From: Pseudolysobacter sp964466115
GTDB taxonomy: Bacteria; Pseudomonadota; Gammaproteobacteria; Xanthomonadales; Rhodanobacteraceae
Assembly: GCA_964466115.1 (NCBI GenBank)
Contig: CAYXMH010000003.1
Coordinates: 62,001-126,000, forward strand
Direction of reading: 5' to 3'
DNA length: 64,000 nt
This document shows, in pieces, positions 26,452 through 35,496 of the stretch (positions are counted from its first letter, which is position 1; each line of letters begins with the position of its first letter). The notes beneath the pieces were generated by a model. The model saw only the letters and a list, made by a program, of their open reading frames with translations. It was not told where the DNA came from and ran no database searches. The position numbers and the translations under genes are program-made.

Positions 26452-27237
26452 CTAATGCGTTGCAACAACGCTGGGGGTGCGCTCGCGCCGCAACATCTCT
26501 CCAGCCAAACCAAGATAGGCAATTGCGCCGCGCGATTCGCGATCGTACAAATTGATCGGCAAGCCATGACTTGGCGCTTCGGCCAAACGCACGTTGCGCG
26601 GAATGATCGAGCGCAGCAGCTTATCGCCGAAGTGCTTGGTCAATTGCGCGGAGACCTCATTGCCCAAGTTGTTGCGAATGTCGAACATCGTGCGCAATAA
26701 ACCTTCGATTTCCAGGGTTGGATTTAAGCGCTTGCGCACCGCCTTCACGGTCTCGAGCAAACTGGATAATCCTTCCAACGCAAAGTATTCGCACTGCACC
26801 GGAATCAATACGCCTTGCGCGGCGGTTAGAGCGTTAATCGTCAGCAGATGCAATGAGGGCGGGCAATCGATTAAAACGGTGTGATAATTAGCCAATACCG
26901 GGGCAAGTCGCTCTTTCAAGCGCGACTCGCGCGCCAATGCGTCCATCAATTTTAATTCCGCTGCCGTAAGATCGCCGTTGCCGGGCACCAAGTCAAAACC
27001 GCCACTGGTAGCGACGATTGCCTGGGCAATCGTGCATTCCTCGAGCAATACATCGCAGCCATTCGGTTTGGCCGTGCGTTTGTCCACACCACAGGCCATG
27101 GTGGCATTGCCCTGCGGATCAAGGTCAATCAACAACACCTTGCGCCGCGTTTCAGCCAAAGCCGCGGCCAGGTTGACGCAGGTCGTGGTTTTACCCACGC
27201 CGCCTTTTTGATTGGCGATAGCAATGATGCGAGTCAT
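26452..27237 (-). CDS. parA: Chromosome partitioning ATPase ParA
   Basis: 261 residues. Deviant Walker A KGGVGKTTTCVNLA (10-23), switch I LIDLDPQGNATM, Walker B VLIDCPPSL. ParA binds DNA non-specifically in the ATP state and drives ParB-parS complexes apart. The start overlaps the rsmG stop by 4 bases. The usual set mnmG-rsmG-parA-parB lacks mnmG here. Confidence 0.97.
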   Translation of the reverse strand: MTRIIAIANQKGGVGKTTTCVNLAAALAETRRKVLLIDLDPQGNATMACGVDKRTAKPNGCDVLLEECTIAQAIVATSGGFDLVPGNGDLTAAELKLMDALARESRLKERLAPVLANYHTVLIDCPPSLHLLTINALTAAQGVLIPVQCEYFALEGLSSLLETVKAVRKRLNPTLEIEGLLRTMFDIRNNLGNEVSAQLTKHFGDKLLRSIIPRNVRLAEAPSHGLPINLYDRESRGAIAYLGLAGEMLRRERTPSVVATH

Positions 27238-27887
27238 GATGTTTTCTTTTGCCCGTCTGCCCTTCGAATAACAACCAAGTGCCGCTGCGCATCCAAACCC
27301 GGCACTTGCAATTTGTGCGTGGCCATTACCTTAAATTCACGCGGTACCGCGGCAATTTCCGCTTCAGGATAACGCCCTTTCTGTGCCAACCATGCGCCGT
27401 TAGGCGCTAATAAATGTCCACCCAGTTTTAACATTTCGGGCAATGTGGCAAACGCTCGTGCTGTTACACAATCAAAACGCTCTTTGATCTGCTCGATACG
27501 CTGCTGCACCACCCGGGTATTGCGAAGTTCCAACGTTTGCACGGCCTCGTTTAGGAAACGCACTTTTTTGCCATTGGAATCCACCAACAACACTTGGCGC
27601 TGCGGGGCAATCAACGCTAATGGAATACCCGGCAAACCGGCCCCAGATCCAATATCAATCAAGCTATGACCTTCCACATACTTAGCAATGCTAAGAGAAT
27701 CGAGCAAATGCCGCGTCACCATCTGCAAAGGATCACGCACCGCCGTTAAGTTAACTTCGGCCGTTCGCTTTGCCAGCAATTCAATGTAATTCAGTAGCTT
27801 ATCAACCGTCTGCGCATTAAGCGCCAGTTGCAAAGAGGTAAGACCCGCGATCAACAGAGAATGGCGCGCCGCACGGTCTTGCCCCAT
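27234..27887 (-). CDS. rsmG: 16S rRNA (guanine-527-N7)-methyltransferase RsmG
   Basis: 217 residues from ATG 27887; a GTG four codons upstream (27899) is possible, but GAGGGG overlaps it, leaving the ATG (11-base spacing) or the TTG just before it. RsmG/GidB methylates G527 of 16S rRNA using SAM. Seen: NLTAVRDP near residue 45, SAM motif IDIGSGAGLPGIPLAL, and VTARAFATLPEML. It heads the rsmG-parA-parB transcript. mnmG, which normally precedes it, is not within the window. Confidence 0.95.
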   Translation of the reverse strand: MGQDRAARHSLLIAGLTSLQLALNAQTVDKLLNYIELLAKRTAEVNLTAVRDPLQMVTRHLLDSLSIAKYVEGHSLIDIGSGAGLPGIPLALIAPQRQVLLVDSNGKKVRFLNEAVQTLELRNTRVVQQRIEQIKERFDCVTARAFATLPEMLKLGGHLLAPNGAWLAQKGRYPEAEIAAVPREFKVMATHKLQVPGLDAQRHLVVIRRADGQKKTS

Positions 27888-28053
27888 CAATGCAAACACC
27901 CCTCAACAATGCAAGACCGACAAGTATCGTTGCATGACTGGACAAAATCCAGAGCTAAGATTAAGGAAACGGCTTTGCGGAACTGCACAATAACAAGCCA
28001 GCGAATGCGGGGTCTCTTGCAGTGGTTTGCGGAATTGCGTTTAAAACCCGCAG

Positions 28054-28524
28054 TTATTCCAAATTCAACTGGACTCGGGTGACTAAAATGCCGCTATCAC
28101 GTAAATCCAGATTGAGCGCCCGCTTAATCCGATCGTTACGCACCAAGCTTTCTTCTTCGCAAGCGCAGGAGCCGGCCTCAATTAAGGCCAACGTGCGCTC
28201 ACGCAAAAGGCCCTCAAGGCCGTCAATCATGTGATCGGCACGGTCTGCATTGAGTACCTGGAAATAGATATTGCCGCTAACGGCTGCGGAATTGCCGTGC
28301 TCTTTGGATGCTACCGGGAAATGAACCACCTGGCCTAACAAGCTGATTTTATGCGCAACACGCTCGACTAAGGGCAAGACCAAATGCATACCCGGGCCAA
28401 TGCTGCGGCTTTGTCGACCAAATCGGCGCAGCGTATAGACCTGACCTTCCGGAATATGGCGAATCGAGGCACACGCTAGGGCAACGGTAGCACTTAAAGC
28501 CAAAAACAACACCGGGGATAACAT
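28054..28524 (-). CDS. Short SPFH/Band 7 (stomatin-like) protein
   Basis: 156 residues from ATG 28524, chosen because GAGAGGA lies 7 bases before it; a start seven codons upstream lacks such a site. A single N-terminal membrane segment (MLSPVLFLALSATVALACA) precedes a Band 7 core: HIPEGQVYTLRRFGRQSRSIGPGMHLVLPLVERV, then NIYFQVLNADRA and the DLRDSGILVTRVQLN ending. Stomatins and slipins assemble on membranes and influence proteases or channels. It stops right after the SPFH domain, lacking the C-terminal coiled coil of full-length relatives (usually 250 or more residues), and no partner NfeD-type gene is adjacent. Function unknown. Confidence 0.8.
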   Translation of the reverse strand: MLSPVLFLALSATVALACASIRHIPEGQVYTLRRFGRQSRSIGPGMHLVLPLVERVAHKISLLGQVVHFPVASKEHGNSAAVSGNIYFQVLNADRADHMIDGLEGLLRERTLALIEAGSCACEEESLVRNDRIKRALNLDLRDSGILVTRVQLNLE

Positions 28525-28831
28525 ATTTATTCCTCTCTCATTCAAGAGGTTATAGGTTATATCTCAAGATTACACTAACAAATCCAAGTAACGCAATGAA
28601 ATTTTAACTTTTTCTCAACAAATCTGTGAAGCAGCTCACATTTTTTCGCGGGTTTTATTCAATTCTGCAGCTTGAATCAATAAGTTACCCATCTGATGGA
28701 TAAGAACGGCAGGAATACCAATCTCTTTAGCCAAACTGCGAAATTAAAAAAGATAACCCCGTCTTTCGGCGAACACGCCCGACCGCTAACCTGAGCGCGC
28801 ATTGAAAAGCGAGAGGAATTTCAGAAAAGCG
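28525..28831 (-). other. Spacer with a 35-codon remnant-like open frame
   Basis: A 307-base AT-rich gap. On the minus strand 28636-28743 is open and reads FRSLAKEIGIPAVLIHQ..LLIQAAELNKTREKM then TGA, preceded immediately by a TAA. It has protein-like composition but no start with a clear ribosome site (a TTG at Leu4 is possible). It may be the decayed end of a gene. I see no terminator, tRNA or repeat in the rest. Confidence 0.3.
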
Positions 28832-31024
28832 TTATGCCTTGGGAAACAAGGCCGCGAAATTGACGGCACGTAATGGCCGCGGTTCGCCAACGTAATTACC
28901 TTGCGCGTATTCAGCACCGCAATCGCGCAAGGCGTTCAATGTGATGAGGTTATCCACGTGTTTTCCGATTACTTTTAGCTGTAATGATCGCGCCAACTGG
29001 ATGATGGCGCTGACCATCGCATGATCGCGCGCATTTTGCGTCATGCCTTCGATAAAGCTGCCTTCCACTTTGATGAAATCGACCGGTAAATGCCGCAAAT
29101 GGGTGAACGAAGAAAACCCGGTACCAAAATTGTTTAACGCAAACCGGCAGCCTTGTTTTTTTAATACCGACATAAACCGCCGCGCAACGTGCGGGTTGGT
29201 CAGCTCCTTGGTTTCGGCCATCTGGACCACCAATTGCTGCGCCGGTATACCCGCTTGTCCCAACATCGTTTCAATGGCAGCCACCGCTTCCGAATCCGTC
29301 AGCGTGGTATTGGATAAATTGACATTAAATGCAATTTTATCTTTTGCCACAGGCATGTGTCTAAGCAAGCGGCTGATCACCCACAAATCGATTTTTGCCA
29401 TCATGCCGGTGCGTTCGGCCAATGGCACAAAGACCGATGGCGGTATCAACCGGCCATCTTTGCCGACCAAGCGCACCAGAACCTCAAACAAGTGTTCATA
29501 CGGCGATTGGGCCATCTCGCCCATACGCCACCCGGGGTGCTCCAGCATTTGATCTCGAGGGCTTTCCGGCAAGCTCGCCATCGGCAAAATCGGCCGGGTC
29601 AACAACACGAATCGCTCCTGCTCTAAAGCCACGCGCAAGCGATCGACCAAACTCACCGCTTCGGTTCCCACTACCGCCGGGCGCTGCGCATTCTGTCGTT
29701 CCCGGGTGCCGCGAAACACGACAATGGAGCCCTCGTGCCGGGTATGGATGACCAGAGGCAATACCGTGCATTCCACCTCCATCGCACGACCCGACTTTTG
29801 CCAAAATTCGCATTTATGGGCTTTTAACGCCTCACCTTTAACATAGCTGCGACCCAAAACAGAGGCCTCGGAAGTCAACACCGCCCCGTTATCGGTAATA
29901 TGGTGCAGCAATGCATAAGCCGATTGACCTACCAGATCGGCTTCATCGGCATAGCCAAGAAGACGCACACCGGTCGGGTTGATGAAGGTGATGACGCCAT
30001 TGCTATCCACGCCATAAACACCATCGTCCACCGTGCCCAAAACGCCGTCCAATCGCTGGCGCTCGGATTCCGCCGTTTTTTGCATTTGGATTTGTTGCGC
30101 CAAAATGCGCACCCGGGTGCTAAATAATTCCTTAGTTTCGTTCTTAAAACAGAATTCAACCGCGCCCGCTTCCAGGCAGCGTTTCACCACATCTTCACGA
30201 TACATGCTGGTAATAATCGCCAATACCGGCTTCTCGGTTAAACCACTCAGATACCGGCACAGCTCGTCGCCAGTGCCATCGGGCAAAAAATAATCGATAA
30301 TCGCCAAGTCGAAATGCTGTTGCGCCAGATGCGCACGGGCCTGTTTTAATGAGTCGGTAACCTCCACCGCAAACCCATCCTGTTCCAGCAATTGTCCGTA
30401 AATCGCCCGAACGCTTTGCGAGTCATCCACCAGCAAGACACGTATGGTGCGGAATGAGACGGGACGAACGTTTAAGCTAATCGCCGGGGTCTCCTGCGAT
30501 TCGATTGGGCTTAATTGCGCCACCATGCCCGGAATGCGGCTAAATTGCGCCCACAATACGGTACTTGCATTGACCCTGGCCGCACACCATTCGGTAAGCT
30601 CCGGTACGATTTCGTGCGCCAGCAACAACACCGGTAGGCTGACCATTGCCCCTTGGCATAAAAATTCGAGTAAGGCACTGAATTCGCGCGTCACTCGCGC
30701 CGGTGCGCCGATGATAACCACGCCGTAAGGCTGGGTAAGCGTAACCGAATGCTGCAAATACTCTATGGCGTCAAGGTATCCCGTTACTTCATTGCGCGCG
30801 CTTAAACCTGCGGCTGCAAGAGCACGCTTGAGCAAATGGCTCAAGGTAACGGAGCGTTCTACAATCAATAGTCCGGACAAATGAGCCCCTGTAATCGCTG
30901 CCTGCGATGCTCGCGTCTGCTGCAGTGACGGTATATACCAGCCAACCGCAGAATACGCCGGTGGGTAACGGCTTGCCTTCAAGTAATGGACGACAATCAA
31001 AGCAGTATCGTTGGTGCTTTGCAA
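28832..31024 (-). CDS. REC-REC-PAS-degenerate EAL protein (FimX-like c-di-GMP receptor candidate)
   Basis: Up to 730 residues from a TTG; a later TTG at Leu49 with AGGGG upstream is equally possible. Order: degenerate receiver (52-170; no phospho-Asp in VVIIGAP), canonical receiver (195-310; Asp200-Asp201, phospho-acceptor Asp244, Lys294 in CFKNE), PAS (325-440), then EAL fold (460-725). EAL motifs are altered: EVL (514), NNFGTG at 631-636 instead of DDFGTG, KVEGSF for KIDGSF and VIGKHVD for VIAEGVE. Metal ligands are lost, so phosphodiesterase activity is unlikely. No GGDEF domain. P. aeruginosa and Xanthomonas FimX/Filp, which control type IV pili, have a similar layout with EVL. Diverges from hemB. 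Confidence 0.88.
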   Translation of the reverse strand: MQSTNDTALIVVHYLKASRYPPAYSAVGWYIPSLQQTRASQAAITGAHLSGLLIVERSVTLSHLLKRALAAAGLSARNEVTGYLDAIEYLQHSVTLTQPYGVVIIGAPARVTREFSALLEFLCQGAMVSLPVLLLAHEIVPELTEWCAARVNASTVLWAQFSRIPGMVAQLSPIESQETPAISLNVRPVSFRTIRVLLVDDSQSVRAIYGQLLEQDGFAVEVTDSLKQARAHLAQQHFDLAIIDYFLPDGTGDELCRYLSGLTEKPVLAIITSMYREDVVKRCLEAGAVEFCFKNETKELFSTRVRILAQQIQMQKTAESERQRLDGVLGTVDDGVYGVDSNGVITFINPTGVRLLGYADEADLVGQSAYALLHHITDNGAVLTSEASVLGRSYVKGEALKAHKCEFWQKSGRAMEVECTVLPLVIHTRHEGSIVVFRGTRERQNAQRPAVVGTEAVSLVDRLRVALEQERFVLLTRPILPMASLPESPRDQMLEHPGWRMGEMAQSPYEHLFEVLVRLVGKDGRLIPPSVFVPLAERTGMMAKIDLWVISRLLRHMPVAKDKIAFNVNLSNTTLTDSEAVAAIETMLGQAGIPAQQLVVQMAETKELTNPHVARRFMSVLKKQGCRFALNNFGTGFSSFTHLRHLPVDFIKVEGSFIEGMTQNARDHAMVSAIIQLARSLQLKVIGKHVDNLITLNALRDCGAEYAQGNYVGEPRPLRAVNFAALFPKA

Positions 31025-31093
31025 GGGGGTTGTTTAGCCGATGAATCGCGCTACAGTGTGAGTCCTAGGTTGGCATGTAGGAGTGAAAGCATC

Positions 31094-32089
31094 ATGTCTT
31101 ATCCCGCTACGCGCATGCGCCGGATGCGTCATGACGCTTTTTCACGCGCCTTAATGCGCGAAACAACGCTTAGAGCTGAAGATTTAATCCTGCCGGTTTT
31201 CGTGCACGAGGGTCGTAACAAATGCGAGCCAGTGCCTTCCATGCCCGGTGTGGAGCGTTTATCGATTGATCAAGCACTGGTTCTGGCTGAGCAAGCCCAC
31301 GTCCTTAAAATCCCAGCTCTAGCCCTGTTTCCGGTTACCCCAGACGAAGCCAAATCGGAAGACGCCCGGGACGCCTGGAATCCGAATGGATTGGTTCAAC
31401 GGGCAGTGCGAGCTCTTAAAGAACGGGTACCGGAGCTTGGGGTCATCACCGATGTGGCGCTGGACCCGTTTACCACCCACGGCCAGGATGGGCTGGTCGA
31501 TGCAACCGGTTACGTGCAGAACGATGAAACGATCGCCGCCCTGGTAAAACAAGCACTTTCTCACGCCACCGCCGGCGCCGATGTGGTAGCGCCATCGGAT
31601 ATGATGGACGGGCGCATCGGGGCCGTGCGCAATGCATTAGAGACCGCGGGTTTTGTGCATACCCGCATTCTCGCTTACTCCGCGAAATACGCATCGAGCT
31701 TTTACAGCCCATTCCGCGATGCGGTGGGCTCTTCCTCGCATCTGGGAAAACGCAGCAAATCGACGTATCAGATGGACCCAGCCAATGCCGATGAAGCCTT
31801 GCGCGAGGTGGCACTGGATTTGGCCGAAGGGGCGGATATGGTGATGATAAAACCGGGATTGCCGTATCTTGATGTGGTGCGACGGGTAAAGGACCGGTTT
31901 GGCGCACCGACTTTTGTATATCAAGTCAGTGGCGAATACGCGATGCTTAAGGCCGCGGGTTTAAATGGCTGGATCGATGAGCGGGCTTGTGTATTGGAAA
32001 CATTGACATCGATAAAGCGCGCCGGCGCCGACGCCATATTGACCTATTTTGCGATGCAAGCGGCACGTTGGTTACGCGAAGATCAATAA
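31094..32089 (+). CDS. hemB: Delta-aminolevulinic acid dehydratase (porphobilinogen synthase)
   Basis: 331 residues from ATG 31094 (TAGGAG ten bases upstream); a longer frame from 30986 has no family match. HemB condenses two 5-aminolevulinates to porphobilinogen in heme synthesis. Schiff-base lysines are Lys198 (SAKYASSFYSPFRDA) and Lys253 (MIKPGLPYLD). The metal region reads DVALDPFTTHGQDG (120-133), with Asp where zinc-type enzymes have Cys, so this is the magnesium-dependent type known from Pseudomonas. It diverges from the EAL gene; its longer 5' frame overlaps that gene's start by only 39 bases. Confidence 0.97.
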   Translation: MSYPATRMRRMRHDAFSRALMRETTLRAEDLILPVFVHEGRNKCEPVPSMPGVERLSIDQALVLAEQAHVLKIPALALFPVTPDEAKSEDARDAWNPNGLVQRAVRALKERVPELGVITDVALDPFTTHGQDGLVDATGYVQNDETIAALVKQALSHATAGADVVAPSDMMDGRIGAVRNALETAGFVHTRILAYSAKYASSFYSPFRDAVGSSSHLGKRSKSTYQMDPANADEALREVALDLAEGADMVMIKPGLPYLDVVRRVKDRFGAPTFVYQVSGEYAMLKAAGLNGWIDERACVLETLTSIKRAGADAILTYFAMQAARWLREDQ

Positions 32090-32124
32090 AATACCCGTGC
32101 CGACCAAAAGCGGGGTATTTTATT
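32088..32124 (+). terminator. Terminator of hemB
   Basis: Stem AAAATACCC (32088-32096) with complement GGGTATTTT (32113-32121), loop of 16 bases, then TATTCGTTT. It starts at the hemB stop codon. The stem is AT-rich and the loop long, so strength is moderate. Confidence 0.6.
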
Positions 32125-32233
32125 CGTTTCCCAGCTCGCTCCGCACAATAAACCCGCGCGGACACCAAAGAAGAGAGCGGCGTCTCTCATCTTGGAAAAC
32201 TCATCAACTAGTGTATTTTTTAATTAAAGTCTT

Positions 32234-33124
32234 ATGAAGCCGAGTGAAGTTTCCGAATCCGTTATCGATGGCGCTCCGATCGCAATGCCGGCGCTGCAAT
32301 ACTTTGTGGTGTTTGGTCATCCCATCGCGCACTCCTTGTCCCCGCGGATCCATCTGCGTTTTGCCGAACAGGCAGGGCGCGCCATCCGGTACGAGCTCAA
32401 GGATGCGCCAACCGAGCACTTTGCCGAGTTACTGCAGCAATTCGAGGCCAACGGAGGCTATGGCGCTAGCATCACTTTGCCCAACAAGCGCTTGGCTTTC
32501 GATCTGTGTAAGGAAGTTTCCGATGTAGCAGGTCGGATTCGAGCGGTAAACACCGTCACGCGATTACGCAGCGGTGGCTTTCGTGGCGACAATACCGACG
32601 GCATCGGTTTGCTGCGCGATCTTGCCGAACATCAACGCATGGATATCCGCGGCCGGCGCACGCTATTGCTGGGCGCCGGTGGCAGCGCCAGTGCCGTCGC
32701 GTATGCACTGCTCGACGCCGGCATCGCTGATTTAACCATCTGCAATCGCACACCCGAACGCGCCGATGCATTGGCCGATCAAATCGGTGATCCGGATCGT
32801 GTGCATACGCGCTACTGGTCGGATTTGGCCGACTGCGGCAGTTTCGATTTGATTATCAATGCAACCGCTGCCGGACATAATCCAGAAGCATTTCATTTAC
32901 CGTTTTCGATCGTCGGCAACCGCGCGATGTGTTACGACTTGTCTTACGGTACGGCCGCGCAAAAGTTTCTTTCCTGGGCGCGTAGCGCCAACGCCGGTTA
33001 TGTATTCGATGGACTGGGCATGCTGGTGGAACAAGCCGCCGAAGCGTTTGCGCTATGGCATGGCATTCGGCCCGATACGGCGCCCGTGTATCAGGAACTG
33101 CGCGCCGAATTGGGCAGCTCTTAA
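32234..33124 (+). CDS. aroE: Shikimate dehydrogenase
   Basis: 296 residues; an internal ATG at 32285 would give 279 residues, closer to the usual 270-290, and neither start has a strong ribosome site. AroE reduces 3-dehydroshikimate with NADPH. Seen: substrate motif GHPIAHSLSPRIH, the catalytic lysine in LPNKRLAFDL, GDNTDGIGLL, the NADP loop LLGAGGSASAVAYAL and CNRTPERA, and the C-terminal DGLGMLVEQAAEAFALW. The YkgJ-type gene starts 2 bases after its stop, suggesting one transcript. Confidence 0.95.
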   Translation: MKPSEVSESVIDGAPIAMPALQYFVVFGHPIAHSLSPRIHLRFAEQAGRAIRYELKDAPTEHFAELLQQFEANGGYGASITLPNKRLAFDLCKEVSDVAGRIRAVNTVTRLRSGGFRGDNTDGIGLLRDLAEHQRMDIRGRRTLLLGAGGSASAVAYALLDAGIADLTICNRTPERADALADQIGDPDRVHTRYWSDLADCGSFDLIINATAAGHNPEAFHLPFSIVGNRAMCYDLSYGTAAQKFLSWARSANAGYVFDGLGMLVEQAAEAFALWHGIRPDTAPVYQELRAELGSS

Positions 33125-33126
33125 GC

Positions 33127-33399
33127 ATGCAACACATAGTGCCCATGGTGTGCCGCGTCGGTTGCGGCGCTTGTTGCATCGCGCTGTCGATTTCCTCGCC
33201 GATACCCGGTATGCCGCAAGGAAAACCGGCCGGCGTTCGTTGCAGCCAATTGGCCGAGGACAATCGTTGTTTGATTTTCGGTCAACCGCAGCGCCCAGAA
33301 GTGTGTCGTCGATTACGGCCAGAGCTCCCCATGTGTGGCGCAAACTTCGATGCAGCCATGCTCAATATCGCGGCACTTGAAGTGGCCACGATGCCGTAG
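33127..33399 (+). CDS. YkgJ-family cysteine cluster protein
   Basis: 90 residues from ATG 33127, two bases after aroE. Cysteines are arranged CRVGCGACC near the N terminus, then a middle Cys pair region (VRCSQLAEDNRC) and PEVCRRLRP, then a last MCGAN, the pattern of YkgJ/UPF0153 proteins thought to bind zinc or an iron-sulfur centre. The role of the family is unknown. The protein is compact and probably cytoplasmic. The longer frame beginning at 33055 lies inside aroE and is rejected as the start. Confidence 0.87.
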   Translation: MQHIVPMVCRVGCGACCIALSISSPIPGMPQGKPAGVRCSQLAEDNRCLIFGQPQRPEVCRRLRPELPMCGANFDAAMLNIAALEVATMP

Positions 33400-33421
33400 T
33401 GTTTTCCCGTTCCGTCGTTCG

Positions 33422-33955
33422 CTAACGGCCAGCCAGATAATCGTTTTTTAATCGCACGTAATGTTGCGCCGAATAGTACAGCCGCTCGATTTCTTCGGCC
33501 GATAATTTGCGTACGCAGCGCGCCGGGTTGCCTAACCATAATTCCCCGGAGCCTACGGTCTTTCCAGGGCTCACCACCGCTCCTGCACCGACAAACGCAT
33601 GTGTTTTAACCAATGCACCATCCAACACCGTCGCACCCATGCCAATCAAGCAGGCGTCTTCCAGCGTACAGGCATGTAAAATGACACCATGTCCGACCGT
33701 CACGTCGGCACCGATGATCAACGGTAAACCGCCCGGTGTGTATTCACCGTCGTGCGTAACGTGCAACACACTGGCGTCTTGGATGTTGCTGCGCGCACCC
33801 ACGCGAATCCAGTTGACATCACCGCGCGCAACCACAAATGGCCACAAAGAAGCGTCCTCGCCAATTTCCACGTTCCCGATGACCAACGCGGCCGGGTCGA
33901 TATAAACGTATGCACCAAGTTTAGGAGTGTGTTCGCGATACGGACGAATGTTCAT
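33422..33955 (-). CDS. Gamma-class carbonic anhydrase-like hexapeptide protein
   Basis: 177 residues from ATG 33955 (MNIRPYREHTPKLG); the open frame runs 39 codons further upstream without homology. Left-handed beta-helix hexapeptide repeats are clear (VIGNVEIGEDASLW, IIGADVTVGHGVILHACTLED, LIGMGATVLDGALV). The metal histidines are in VLHVTHDG and GHGVILHA. Members such as YrdA and PaaY are zinc or iron trimers with carbonic anhydrase or thioesterase activity, often uncertain. It diverges from the aldehyde dehydrogenase. Confidence 0.92.
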   Translation of the reverse strand: MNIRPYREHTPKLGAYVYIDPAALVIGNVEIGEDASLWPFVVARGDVNWIRVGARSNIQDASVLHVTHDGEYTPGGLPLIIGADVTVGHGVILHACTLEDACLIGMGATVLDGALVKTHAFVGAGAVVSPGKTVGSGELWLGNPARCVRKLSAEEIERLYYSAQHYVRLKNDYLAGR

Positions 33956-34027
33956 ACGTTTTGAAGCGATTCGATGGGAAAGTGCGCATGGTAGCATCGA
34001 CTTATCGAATTCCGTTTGGAGCAAACG

Positions 34028-35428
34028 ATGCCAATGCCCAAACCCTCCGATCTTCATGGATTGCTCGCACAAGCGCGCTTAGCGCAGCGGCTGCATACGC
34101 CGAGTTATCAGCAGCGCATGGACGATCTAGCGCGGCTGCGTGGGGCGTTTAAAGCCAAGCTTGAGTGCTTCATCGCCGCGATCAGTGCGGATTTTGGACG
34201 ACGGCCGCGGCACGAGTCCCTGCTTAGTGAAGGCATGACGGTACTAAACGATATCGATCACGTGTGCCGCCAACTGGGCCACTGGATGCAACCCAAACGC
34301 ACTCGCGTCAATTGGCTCTTTTTTCCAGCGCGAGCGGAAATTCGTTATCAACCGCTTGGGGTTGTTGGCATTATTTCGCCATGGAATTACCCGTTGAATC
34401 TCGCGCTGAAGCCTTTAATCGCAGCCATTGGTGCTGGCAATCATGTGTTGTTAAAACCATCTGAGCACACACCCAGAACAGCGGAGCTGTTAAAGAACAT
34501 GCTCGAGGGTATTTTTCCCCAGGAGCGTGTCACCACCGTACTCGGAGGGCCGGACATTGCCGCGGCTTTCACCGCATTGCCGTTTGATCATCTGTTTTTT
34601 ACCGGATCAACAGCAACCGGAAAACGCGTGATGACGGCTGCCGCCGCCAATTTAACGCCGCTGACCTTGGAGTTGGGCGGCAAATCACCGGCGGTCATTG
34701 CACCGGATTATCCGGTGGCGGTTGCGGTCAAACGAATCGCCACCGGAAAATTTCTCAACGCCGGCCAAACCTGCATCGCACCCGATTATGTTCTGTTGCC
34801 GCGTCAATTGATTCCGGCATTTGTGGATGAAATGCAAAAATACATATTAATTCACTACCCAAACCTAGCCAACAATCCCGATTATGCCAGCATCATCAAC
34901 GCACATCACTACCTACGCTTGAACGACTATCTCGATGAGGCACGCGCCAACGGCGCGCAAGTCATCGAACTGGCAACCGGAAATACCGAACAACGCGTGT
35001 TGCCGCCCATCTTGGTTTTAAACGCAGCGGAAAATTTGCGCCTGATGCAAGAGGAAATCTTCGGTCCGATTTTACCGCTGGTTGCGGTCGATTCGGTGGA
35101 TGCTGCAATCGACTACGTCAATGCCCGCCCGCGCCCATTGGCCCTGTATTATTTCGATTTCAACCAGCGCCGCATCAATGCCGTACTAAACCGAACCGTG
35201 GCAGGCGGTGTCAGCATCAATGACACGGTGATGCAATTTGCACAAACCGAATTGCCATTTGGCGGCATCGGTGCCTCTGGCATGGGTCAATATCACGGCC
35301 ATGCAGGATTTTTGACATTTTCCCACCAAAAATCGGTGCTGCATCAAGCGCGCTGGACTAGCATGGCGCTGATGCGGCCACCGTATCGCAAAGTCGCTGA
35401 TTTTTTGACGCGATTTTTGACTCGATAA
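34028..35428 (+). CDS. Coniferyl-aldehyde-dehydrogenase-type aldehyde dehydrogenase
   Basis: 466 residues from ATG 34028, set by GGAG seven bases before it; an in-frame TTG at 34016 lies upstream of that site. Motifs: GIISPWNYPLNLALKP, FTGSTATGKRV, catalytic Glu in LELGGKSPAVI, catalytic Cys in NAGQTCIAPDYVL. The GQTCIAPDY signature and lack of a C-terminal helix addition resemble the CalB/coniferyl and fatty-aldehyde dehydrogenase class. It oxidises aldehydes with NAD(P)+; a hydrophobic C-terminal stretch is not clear. It could act on fatty aldehydes, but this is inference. Terminator follows. Confidence 0.92.
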   Translation: MPMPKPSDLHGLLAQARLAQRLHTPSYQQRMDDLARLRGAFKAKLECFIAAISADFGRRPRHESLLSEGMTVLNDIDHVCRQLGHWMQPKRTRVNWLFFPARAEIRYQPLGVVGIISPWNYPLNLALKPLIAAIGAGNHVLLKPSEHTPRTAELLKNMLEGIFPQERVTTVLGGPDIAAAFTALPFDHLFFTGSTATGKRVMTAAAANLTPLTLELGGKSPAVIAPDYPVAVAVKRIATGKFLNAGQTCIAPDYVLLPRQLIPAFVDEMQKYILIHYPNLANNPDYASIINAHHYLRLNDYLDEARANGAQVIELATGNTEQRVLPPILVLNAAENLRLMQEEIFGPILPLVAVDSVDAAIDYVNARPRPLALYYFDFNQRRINAVLNRTVAGGVSINDTVMQFAQTELPFGGIGASGMGQYHGHAGFLTFSHQKSVLHQARWTSMALMRPPYRKVADFLTRFLTR

Positions 35429-35437
35429 AGATGGGTC

Positions 35438-35468
35438 AAAAAACCCTCTCGCAATGAGAGGGTTTTAA
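35438..35468. terminator. Bidirectional intrinsic terminator
   Basis: Stem AAACCCTCTC (35441-35450), loop GCAAT, complement GAGAGGGTTT (35456-35465), A-run before and T-run after. It lies between the convergent aldehyde dehydrogenase (+) and the CSLREA protein gene (-). Confidence 0.93.
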
Positions 35469-35496
35469 AATCACATTTAAATAAATGTGAGGAAAC

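Noticed and set aside
28948..28959. CACGTG with TCC on one side, as a third parS
   Set aside because: The left half TATCCACGTG matches in part but the right half is TTTTCC, so the palindrome is broken; not counted as parS.
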